Positions 20,893 to 29,657 of a stretch of 64,000 nt of DNA are shown piece after piece. How positions within the stretch are numbered: the first letter of the stretch is position 1; every line of letters starts with the position of its first letter. A model generated the notes under the pieces. That model was not told the origin of the DNA and ran no database searches. It saw only the letters and a program-made list of their open reading frames with translations. Position numbers and translations under genes: made by a program. The stretch is from Lasioglossum baleicum (taxonomy: Eukaryota > Arthropoda > Insecta > Hymenoptera > Halictidae): contig NC_134948.1 of the NCBI RefSeq assembly GCF_051020765.1, positions 221,001-285,000 of the forward strand. The letters run 5' to 3'.

Positions 20893-23800
20893 TGGCTACT
20901 ACGGCTCGCGGATGCTCCCAGGTGGTTCTCCAGGCCAATCTCAATAATTGCCGCCGGGCACAGGACCTGATGGTCCAACGCCTGGCGGAGCTCGAGGTTG
21001 GCCTGGCAGTTGCCGCGGAGCCCTACGAAGTCCCCGACCATCCACAATGGTTCGGGGATCTGGAGGCTTCCGTGGCGATTTGGGTTCGCCAGTCGGCGAG
21101 GTTGCCCCCTTTCTCCGGGGTCGAACGGAGTCGGGGGGCGGTGTTGGTTAAGTGGGGAAGACTGCTAGTCGCCGGGTGCTACTGTTCGCCGAATTGTGGC
21201 TCCGCCGAGTTCGAGGCGTATTTGGACCGGTTGAGGGACATGATGACCCCTCATTTAACCGGTCCGGTGTTGGTCCTGGGGGACCTCAACGCGCGTTCTA
21301 CCAGTTGGGGCAACCCCAGGACGGAGCCTCGAGGCGGAATCCTAGAGGACTGGATGGAGGGGCTGGAGCTCCTGCTGCTAAACCGGGGCTCCGTGCCGAC
21401 GTGCGTGAGGTGGAATGGTTGGTCGGTAGTGGACGTTTCACGCGCGACCGCTTCCGCCTCGCGCCGAGTGTCAAATTGGCGGGTCTGGAAGGGAGAAACC
21501 CTCTCGGACCACAGCTACGTCATGATGGACGTGGCTGTGGATTCGGACCCGCCGGCGGACACGCCCCTCCTCCGGCGAAGTAGCGCCCTTTCGGCGCCCA
21601 GATGGGCGACGAAGCGGCTAGACGGGGACCTGCTGAGGGCCGTGATTATCGGCTCCGCCTGGCCTCAGGCCAGGGAGCGCGGACCAGAAGAGAGGGCGGC
21701 ATGGTTCCGGGGCGCGTTGCAGATGATCTGCGACGCAGCGATGCCCCGGGTTAGAGCCTGCCCCCCGCGAAAGTCCGTGTACTGGTGGTCGGGCGAGTTG
21801 GCCGAGCTACGCAGCTTAGCCGGTCAAGCCCGCCGCCGGTACGTCCGTGCTCGGCGCCGCCATTTCCTCGGCGGCGACTCGGAGTCGACGGTGGACGGGC
21901 TGTACAGGGAGTACAGATCGTCCGCCGAGGCCCTCAAGCACGCGATTACCGCGGCCAAGGCCAAGGCCTGGAGCGAGCTCTTGCTTACGCTCCGCGACGA
22001 TCCGTGGGGGCGCCCATATAGAATGGTGCTTGGGAAGCTCCGTCCCAGGGCGCCCCCTGTCGCGGAGACGATGGAACCGGAGTTCTTGGGGCGCGTCGTT
22101 GACACCCTCTTCACCCCCAATAATAATGGTGGTGAGGGGAGTGGTGAGCGCGCCCCGGTGCCGGCCAATGATTCGTCGGACGAACTCCGGGTCTCCGATT
22201 GGGAGCTCGACCAGGCCATCCAGGAGCGCCGCGCTAGGGGCAAGAAAGCCCCCGGCCCCGATGGCGTTCCTGGCGGTATAATGGCCTCGGCGCTAAAGGC
22301 CCTCGCCCCGGCTTACAGGAGCATCTTGGATGCGTGCCTGAGTCGGGGAGTCTTCCCCAAGTGTTGGAAGTAGGCGATCCTCGTCCTCCTCCACAAGGAT
22401 GGTAAGCCCGCAGAGTCTCCCTCTGCTTACCGGCCGATATGTTTACTCGACGAGGCGGGCAAGCTGTTCGAAAGAATAATTGCCGCCCGCCTCCGAGAGC
22501 ACCTTTCGCGGAGTGATCCCGGGTTGAGCGACGGACAGTTTGGCTTCCGGAGGGGGCGCTCAATGATAGATGCGTTGGAGCATCTGCGTCTCCTCCGAGA
22601 ATGTGCCGTCGCTCGGGACAGGGTGTTGATCGCCGTGTCATTGGACATCTCCAATGCGTTCAACACCCTGCCCTGGAAGGAGATAGAGGACGCCCTAGAG
22701 CATTTCCGGGTTCCCCTCTATCTCCGGGAAGTGCTCCGGGACTACCTCCGCGAGAGGTAGGTGTATATTGCCGGTCGGTATGGGGCGTACCTGAGGGAGA
22801 TATGCCGCGGGGTTCCACAGGGGTCGATCCTCGGACCGCTCCTGTGGATCCTAGCATTCGACGCGGTTCTGCGGGTCTCCCTCCCCCCCGGCACGGGTGT
22901 CATATGCTATGCGGACGACACCCTTCCCTACGTCGAGGGGAGGACCTGGGAGGAGGCGGGACGCCTCATCGAGTCCGCCCTGGACTGCGTGGTTGGACGG
23001 ATCCGGGGGATGGGGCTTGTCGTGGCCGCCGCAAAGACCGAGGCCATATGGTTGTACCAACCATCTCGGACGCGGCGGCCGCCCCAAGGATTCCGGATCC
23101 GGGTCGTGGATACCCTCGTCGAGGTCGGGCCCACCATGAAGTATCTGGGCCTGACCATCGACGGTCGCTGGCGTTTAGAAGAGCATTTCGAACTCCTGGC
23201 CCCCCGACTCGAAAAGACAGCGACCGCGCTTTCGCGGTTGCTGCCCAATATCGGGGGGCCGCAGTTGAATGTACGCCGCCTCTACATAGGAGTCGTGCGG
23301 AGCATTGCCCTGTATGGGGCACCCGTGTGGCACCGCTCGCTTGAGGCCAGCCGACGCAGCGTCGCGCACTTTGAGAGAGTGCGGCGTCGGCTGTCCCTGC
23401 GGGCCATACGGGGATACCGCACCGTCTCGACAGAGGTGGCGGGTCTCCTGGCCGTCGTTCCTCCCTTCCATCTGGTGGCGGCGGAGCGGGCGATCGTATA
23501 CCGGATCGCCTGCGAATCCCGCCGCCCCCCTGGGGAGGAGCTGACGGCCGCGGAGGAGGAGCAGTTCGAAGTGCGGAGACGCCAGGCCCGTGCGGACGTG
23601 TTCGAGCGATGGAGACGCATGCTTGCGTCCTCGACGCGTCCGACAGTTCGGGCCCGCCTGCCCATGTTCGATACATGGTGCGGGAGGCGAGTGGGGTTGA
23701 CCTTCCGCCTCACGCAGGTGCTCACCGGACACGGCTGTTTCGGTGAGTATCTGGTAAGGATGGGGCGGGAGCCAGCGGCGCAGTGCCACCACTGCGGCGA

Positions 23801-24254
23801 GGAGGTGGACACGGCGCAACATACACTCGAGGAGTGCCCGGCTTGGGCCGGACCGCGCCGTGTCCTCAGAGCCGCGGTGGAAGGGTGGGACCTCTCGCTC
23901 TCGGTCTTGTTCGACCACTTGACCGGGAGCCAGAGGTCGTGGAAAGGGGTCGCCTCCTTCTGCGAGACTGTAATGTCCCAGAAGGAGGAGGCCGAGCGGG
24001 CCCGGGAAAGAGACCCGGGCTCCGCGAGGAGGAGGATGGCGCGGGGACGTCTCCCGCGCCGTCGTGCGACGTCCGCCCCCTCAGGGAGAGGTGGGAGGGC
24101 GTCGGGGTCAGTTGTAGCGGCGCGGGGGACGTCTCCCCGCGACGCAGCGGGTCCCCCGAGTGGGGGGACGGGGACTGGGGGGAGGGCGCGGGGAGTGTTC
24201 CCCTCCCCGCGTCAACTTATGCCTCCCCCTGCTGGGGGGCTGGGGTTCCGTTAG
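20892..24254 (+). pseudogene. R1-clade LINE ORF2 (APE endonuclease, RT), two stop codons
   Basis: Single frame of about 1,120 codons broken by two TAGs (22371-22373 and 22758-22760). N-terminal APE-type endonuclease: LQANLNNCRRAQDLM, VAAEPY, LGDLNARSTSWG, and SDHSYVMMD near residue 210. The RT begins near 22240 with KAPGPDGVPG and continues with SAYRPICLLDE, LDISNAFNTL, GVPQGSILGP and catalytic CYADDT near 22910. LLPNIGGPQLNVRRL, GAPVWH and LTGHGCFGEYL follow, then a CCHC cluster (CHHCGEEVDTAQHTLEEC). Both stops are TAG and may be C-to-T changes. Everything else is intact, so the copy may be fairly young. The ORF2 start overlaps the ORF1 stop, suggesting coupled translation. Confidence 0.9.
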
Positions 24255-24936
24255 CGGTGCGGGGTGTTCGCGCCCCGCGCCGTCGTGTGCCCCCGCGTAG
24301 GGGGGCGGTGGATGGAGGGGCCGGGGGCGTGAGCTGACCCTGGTCCCCGGGGGGGAGTTAATCTCCCCCCGAGTTGGCCCGGCACCCCGAGACAATAGTG
24401 GAGGGGTGCCGGCCACCCCCCGGACGCTAGTTCCGGGGGAGGGCGCGTGGGGGGTGGGGTGGGGAGGGTCGGGGCGTCCGGATGCGCCTCCGACGACCCT
24501 TTCTTACCGGTGTCGGCGCCTTCCTGCCTTGGCCGGGCGAGGACCCTCGGGTCCACCGCTCGAGCAGGGCAGAAAGGCTCCGGGAGCTGTGGGTGGACCG
24601 AGCTGGGGCTCGGGAAGCCCAATCCGAAGGCTCCAGGGATGGGGACACCGGGCGGGTCCCTCCGCCCGGGGTCCGGTTAGAGCAGGCATGGGGGGAGCTA
24701 ACCCCTCCCCTCGGAATGCATGTGAGCTGGGAAGTGTCCTGTTGAATACTCGCGTGATCCAGGCACTTCCCATGTAGCTTAGGGCGGGCGTGTGGTTTTA
24801 GTGGGTACTCTGGGGGAGGGGATCGGCGAGCCTTGTTGGCTCGGCGACCCCCTCCTCGAGGGAGCCCCACATAACCCCGGCTCCCCCCCAGGGGGGTCGG
24901 GGTATGCGTAACGCATTTCCACACGATTAAAAAAAA
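24255..24936 (+). other. 3' UTR and poly(A) tail of the GC-rich LINE
   Basis: GC-rich non-coding sequence with several potential hairpins, ending in A8 at 24929-24936. Frames seen on both strands here are a result of GC bias and show no known motif. Confidence 0.65.
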
Positions 24937-25009
24937 GGGGTGGGGGAGGGGGAACTGGAGGAGGGTGGGGATAGGCGAGGAGGAGGGGGGTAGATGGTGG
25001 CGGGGTTGC

Positions 25010-26545
25010 TCTACCTTACCGACTGATCTGTAGTACTCTACCTTACCGACTGACCAACAAATTAACCACTCTACCTTACCATCTCTGCTCTTTAATCATC
25101 TTTTTCCTAACAAATTCAACCTTTTTCACAACAAATTAAGCACTCTACCTTACCAACTCCACTCTTTAAATTAAGCACTCTCCTTTTTAAGCACTCTACC
25201 CTACCGACCCCCTCACCAATGGAAAAAACCTTATTTTTACTTCCTGACACGTGTCACATAACCTCGATGCTAAATTTTAACTAAGAATACAGACAAGGGA
25301 AAAAACCAATGCCATGCAACAATATTTTATTCGCTGACCAATGATAACCTTTTGCAATCGCAATAACCTCTGTAATCTTCGCAATAGGATTATTTGACAC
25401 GTATCACGATAATCTTTTTGACTATCATCATTTTTGCCTTTTTACGCTCTTCGGGAATAAGCAACAATTTGAAATAAGCGGCAACTTTGTCTTCTCCAAC
25501 AGGGGAATAAGCGACAATTTTTACGCATGCGCATACAATTTTTACTATTAAGGAAAAAACCAATGCCACGCAACAATGTTTTATTCGCTGACCAATGATA
25601 ACCTTTTGCAACCGCGATAACCTCTGCAAACTTCGCAATAAAATTATTAGGCACGTATCTCTTTGACTATCATCATTTTTTTTGCCCAATGAATTCCAAT
25701 AATCTCTGTGACTGTAGCAATAGTATTATCTGTAGATTTGACATCTTTACGACTGTAATAATTAAAATCAGTGATTGCTATCTTGACCAATGATAACTTT
25801 TTACAATCGCAATAACCTCTGTAACCTTCGCAATAGGATTATTTGACACCTCTACCTTACCAACTCCACTCTTTAAATTAAGCACTCTCCTTTTTAAGCG
25901 CTCTACCCTACTGACCCCCTCACCAATGGAAAAAACCACATCTTATTTTTACAACAATTTTTACTTCACAATCTAATTATTTACACATACAATTTTTAAG
26001 AAAAAAGTAACAATTTTTACACTCTTCGGGAATAAGCAACAATTTTAAATAAGTGACAACCTTTTCTTCTCCATCAGGGGAATAAGCGACAATTTTTACT
26101 TCTCAATTACGCATACAATTTTTACGCTCTTCGGGAATAAGCAACAATTTTAAATAAGCAACAACTTTTTTCTTCTCTAACAGGGAATAAGCGACAATTT
26201 TTACGCATGCGAATACAATTTTTACTATTAAGGAAAAAACCAATGCCGCGCAACAATGTTTTATTCGCTGACCAATGATAACCTTTTGCAATCACAATAA
26301 CCCCTGTAATCTTCGCAATAAAATTATTTGACACGTATCACGATAATCTCTTTGACCAATTTTAATAATCTCTGTGACTGTAGCAATAGGATTATCTCTA
26401 GATTTGACATCTTTACGACTGTAATAATTAAAAAATTAGGGATATTATCTTGTCCAATGATAACCTTTTATAATTGCAATAACCTCTGTAACCATCGTAA
26501 TAGGATTATTTGACACGTATCACGATAATCTCTTAGGGAGATCCC
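25010..26545. repeat. AT-rich block of interspersed direct repeats
   Basis: At least three sequence modules recur in the same orientation. One begins CTCTACCTTACC and recurs around 25060, 25145-25230 and 25850-25935. One contains AAAAAACCAATGCCA then TTTTATTCGCTGACC (25290-25410, 25550-25660, 26228-26345). One contains TTCGGGAATAAGCAACAATTT (25440-25555, 26020-26095, 26128-26228). No gene was found. It lies beside the Polinton structural genes and could be part of a Polinton terminal region, but no inverted partner is visible. Confidence 0.75.
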
Positions 26546-26750
26546 CCCTGGTTCAGAAGCGGCATAGACTTACTACTCCCGATACTAAATTTTAACTAAG
26601 AACTTTTTTGACCAACTACTTTTCACTGCTACGATAAAACAGACGCATTAAGGATTTGTAGGAATTAGATTAATTAAATATAAACATATTTTTTATTAAA
26701 TGATGTTTTATTTCATTTTTTATAAAAGACAAAATGACATCTATAGCACA
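26546..26750. other. AT-rich spacer with minus-strand poly(A) signal
   Basis: No gene. TTTATT near 26708 reads AATAAA on the minus strand and would serve the BIR gene ending at 26751. Confidence 0.4.
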
Positions 26751-27149
26751 TCACATCCCACATTCGTCCACACCACACGGTGACAAGTCAATTGTTTTGG
26801 GGTCTACACCAATCGGTACATTACCGCAATTTTCTCCACGAATAAATGGACATTGTCTTGACCAGCTTTGATGTTCCACCATTGGATCATCCTTCTTTTC
26901 CCATTTATGTAGCTGTATATTGCATTCAAAACATTCCACCCAATCGTTAAAGTCCAGGCAGAAAATTCCTGCTGCAGCAAGTCTTTTAGGCTCGACAATA
27001 TTTGAATAAGCCCAGTCACGAAAACTGTCAAGTCTTTCACTTTCCAAGCGATAATCAGACTTTGGTTTTGTTGTTACATGATGAGGGAAACGCATCATTG
27101 TGGCTAAAAAAATTTTTACCATTGTTATTATCGTAATTTTTTTAGCCAT
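26751..27149 (-). CDS. Polinton-borne BIR-domain (IAP-like) protein
   Basis: 132 codons from the first ATG. Residues about 36-104 form a BIR zinc module: RLDSFRDWA, then KRLAAAGIF, CFEC (Cys73/Cys76), WEKKDDP, His93 in EHQSW, and Cys100 in CPF. That is the C-x2-C-x16-H-x6-C pattern of inhibitor-of-apoptosis proteins. BIR domains bind caspases or their activators; whether this one does is inference. There is no RING. A short Cys pair lies at the C terminus. The first 17 residues overlap the preceding gene and a hairpin, so the true start is probably one of two adjacent ATGs (27098 or 27095). The neighbours are Polinton capsid genes, so this looks like a captured host gene used as an accessory function. 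Confidence 0.82.
   Translation of the reverse strand: MAKKITIITMVKIFLATMMRFPHHVTTKPKSDYRLESERLDSFRDWAYSNIVEPKRLAAAGIFCLDFNDWVECFECNIQLHKWEKKDDPMVEHQSWSRQCPFIRGENCGNVPIGVDPKTIDLSPCGVDECGM
27101..27148 (-). promoter_or_regulatory. Hairpin at the junction of two Polinton genes
   Basis: TGGCTAAAAAAATT (27101-27114) pairs with AATTTTTTTAGCCA (27135-27148), leaving a loop of about 20 nt. It covers the stop of the 178-aa gene and the first ATG of the BIR frame. It could act as a terminator or processing signal; this is a structural observation only. Confidence 0.5.
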
Positions 27150-27664
27150 TCTCGAAATGTCTGTACTTCATGTAAGCTACAATGATATATTGGCGTTTTT
27201 AAATAACTTGCAAGCGTGTGACAATGGAGTTTGCACAATACATTATTATCAATTTTGTATGTAGGACATTTTAATAATGTATCATATTTTGGACAACCAA
27301 GTGATTCCAAATTAAGCGATTTTATGCCTAATTGTTGTAGTAAATCTTTTTCAATGTTTCCACCTTTGTAAGCTACTACTGGATGTTCATATGTGTATAC
27401 AAAATTTTCTATTACATTGGATAGTTCGTGCTGCTTGTATTGTTCATACCCAAAATCTTTAAAAGGGATTCCATGAACAAAATTCATGACATATCTAGCA
27501 GTTTTTTTATCCTCGTCAGATAGGTCATAATAATTTCGGCCTAATTGGAAATCAACTTTTTTAAAGCAACCATTCCAAACATCGATTATTGTCAATTCCT
27601 TACATAAAAATTTTTTTTCAATACTGAATCCATCCATATCAATTATGTGTGTGATTTGATTCAT
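27128..27664 (-). CDS. Conserved Polinton-associated protein, 178 aa
   Basis: Intact frame, ATG to stop. Visible features are IIDMDGFSIEKKFLCKEL at the N terminus, LSDEDKKTARYVMNFVHGIPF in the middle, VVAYKGGNIEKDLL around residues 96-109, LGCPKYDTL at 122-130, and a Cys/His-containing C terminus (HCSLHEVQTFREWL). I recall related proteins, with MDGF at the start and AYKGG later, as common in insect genomes and virus-like elements. Alternating acidic residues suggest an RNase H-like or exonuclease-like fold, which is inference. It ends 22 bp inside the BIR frame and begins 330 bp from the major capsid gene. Function unknown. Confidence 0.72.
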   Translation of the reverse strand: MNQITHIIDMDGFSIEKKFLCKELTIIDVWNGCFKKVDFQLGRNYYDLSDEDKKTARYVMNFVHGIPFKDFGYEQYKQHELSNVIENFVYTYEHPVVAYKGGNIEKDLLQQLGIKSLNLESLGCPKYDTLLKCPTYKIDNNVLCKLHCHTLASYLKTPIYHCSLHEVQTFREWLKKLR

Positions 27665-27993
27665 CTGAATAAAAAAAAAGTGTTAAAATTTTAAACAATT
27701 TGAAAAAAGTTTAATATACTTACTGTTGATAAATAACTTGAGTGTAATGCATTGGGGTGTTATAACTTTTGTATGTACTTGTGTAGATCTATTTTATTCG
27801 ATACACTTGAGCGTAATGCGTCAGATGCTATAACTTTGTTTGGACTTGTGTAGATCCTATTTATACCATCATCTCTACCCCCCACCTTTGTTTTATTCTC
27901 TGATATCACTATCAGTGTGGGAATTTCATTTTATGAACATCAGAATTGATTATATAAAGATTATGTTTATTATTGAAAAAATAATACATTTTT
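27665..27993. promoter_or_regulatory. Intergenic region with a duplicated ~65-bp motif
   Basis: Two imperfect copies of a unit containing CTTGAGYGTAATGC, then TATAACTTT and ACTTGTGTAGATC (about 27735-27795 and 27800-27865), followed by an AT-rich stretch with TATATAAAG near 27951. It lies upstream of the 178-aa gene and downstream of the major capsid gene on the minus strand, so it may hold a promoter for the former. Confidence 0.45.
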
Positions 27994-29247
27994 TCATATA
28001 ATTTTTCGAACAATGTTTGTTAATGGATTATACTCTACTATGCTATCATGTATTATTAAGCAGTATGCAGTTGTCGATGGAGGAATGTCCGTTCTACATT
28101 CAAATTCAATTCGTACATCAATCGTAGCATTTTTTAATGTTTCATTTTGACGAGAACAATCTAGAACGACAAGCGGAGCGTATTCCATGAAATTTGCAAC
28201 GTTGAGTAACACATCACCGTTCCCATAGTAGGATTCTTGAAATTTGGCATACATATCATAGAGCAAGGCACATTTACCATTATCAAAGTTAATATTTAAA
28301 TCATCGTACGGATAAATTTCTGAATTCAGATAAAGTCGAACGTTAGACAACGAACAATTATCGAATCGAGTAATCTTTTTACTTAAATTATTCTTTCGCG
28401 CAGTTTGTAAAGCAAATATTACATAGCGTGGTTTTTCCATTTGGGGAGCGGTTTTTATTGCCCACGTATGCTTCGTGGGTGTCTGTAGCAAAGGATATTC
28501 ATACAATCCCCATGATCGAAAGCTCATACTGATTGGTGTATCATTACTTAAAATACGCAACATAGAAAGCTTATGTATTTCATCCAATGTGACGTGTGGC
28601 ATTCGCCATTGAATTTTATATAGATCTAAAATAGGTTTTGTTTTGTCCGAAGGGCTGTACAATGCGTTTGCATTTGTGTGCGAGCGAATCAAAATCAATT
28701 CATGTTGCGCGTTTATTATAATGCGTTTGTAATCTTCGCAGAAGCCTAATAACATGCTCATGGGTATGCAAAAATTGAAATTTATCGGTGCAGTGGCTGT
28801 GGCCGTTTTTTCTCCAAGCATCGTTTCCTTATGAGTCCACCCTGCATTGGACAATGCATTGCTTCTCATCGTGGACAGGCTAACATAATTCTTTATAGTT
28901 GTAGCAGTACCCGGATTTCTGTTCCGATCGATTTCAACCCCATTCAATTCGTAGCGTATTTCATCGAACATGAATGCAACGGCATTGTTGTCTAAAGATG
29001 TTGTTTCGATAGATGATGCACCTGTTGTAGTTAATTCAAGTTTTCCAGGTAAACTAAGTTTTCCTTCGATATATAGAAAGCTTCTGCAAGGTAGCGTGTA
29101 CAAATCTTGTTGCTGAATGGGTATTCTTATCTCATCATTGTTTCCGAATGTTGTGTTTGCATATGGATTGTATGTGTGTAATTCAATTTTCGTTATTCTA
29201 TTGTCAAAGATCGGTGCCTCCGAAATGCTCAAAATGTCATCGAACAT
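27994..29247 (-). CDS. Polinton major capsid protein (double jelly-roll type)
   Basis: 417 residues from the ATG at 29247, the first in a frame otherwise open to 29304. Capsid features by family likeness: a start region with SEAPIFDNRITKIELHTY, IRIPIQQQDLYTLPCRSFLYIEG about 60 residues in, DEIRYELNGVEIDRNRNPG, INFNFCIPMSMLLGFCEDY, RSWGLYEYP, and FECRTDIP near the C terminus. The pattern of short beta strands with NGVEID is typical of Polinton capsid proteins, which form the hexon-like shell of a predicted virion. The frame is complete with no stop, although neighbouring genes are broken. Its neighbours are the minor capsid gene, protease and ATPase, the expected morphogenesis set. Confidence 0.86.
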   Translation of the reverse strand: MFDDILSISEAPIFDNRITKIELHTYNPYANTTFGNNDEIRIPIQQQDLYTLPCRSFLYIEGKLSLPGKLELTTTGASSIETTSLDNNAVAFMFDEIRYELNGVEIDRNRNPGTATTIKNYVSLSTMRSNALSNAGWTHKETMLGEKTATATAPINFNFCIPMSMLLGFCEDYKRIIINAQHELILIRSHTNANALYSPSDKTKPILDLYKIQWRMPHVTLDEIHKLSMLRILSNDTPISMSFRSWGLYEYPLLQTPTKHTWAIKTAPQMEKPRYVIFALQTARKNNLSKKITRFDNCSLSNVRLYLNSEIYPYDDLNINFDNGKCALLYDMYAKFQESYYGNGDVLLNVANFMEYAPLVVLDCSRQNETLKNATIDVRIEFECRTDIPPSTTAYCLIIHDSIVEYNPLTNIVRKII

Positions 29248-29657
29248 GGTGAACTTCTTTTTACCCCTTTCACTTTTTTTTAACAAAGATTCACTTTTTA
29301 ACAATAAATCCCAAAGATTGTAGATATTTCACGTTTTGCGCAGTCAATGATTTATTAATTAATGTATTCTTGTTTATCACGTTGATTGTTGCGTTATTGT
29401 TATGAATTAACATTGCTTTGCCGCGCGTGTAGTCGCACCGTAATTTCTTCACCACGAAAATCAACTAAACGTCCGGTTTGATCTACGATGTGAATCGTTA
29501 AATTGTCTATTGCTCGCGTGACGATTGGAAGGTAAATGACTTGTGTAGGTGTTTCGGATATTTTATATCCCGGCGGCACCTTGGGAGTGAACTCGTGTAA
29601 AGTATGAATGAGTGTACCATTGTAGTACGATCCTGTGGTTACATTGCATTCTACTCT

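Larger units (their letters stand above)
17930..24936 (+). mobile_element. R1/TRAS-clade non-LTR retrotransposon, near full length, GC-rich
   Basis: 5' UTR (about 17930-18679), ORF1, ORF2, GC-rich 3' UTR and an A8 tail (24929-24936) are all present. Gene order, three CCHC knuckles in ORF1, an APE-type endonuclease and the stop-start overlap between the ORFs are typical of the R1 clade. The element ends the surviving polymerase B sequence at its left. Neither flank is 28S rDNA or a telomeric repeat, so this is not insertion at a classic R1 or TRAS target. Confidence 0.9.
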
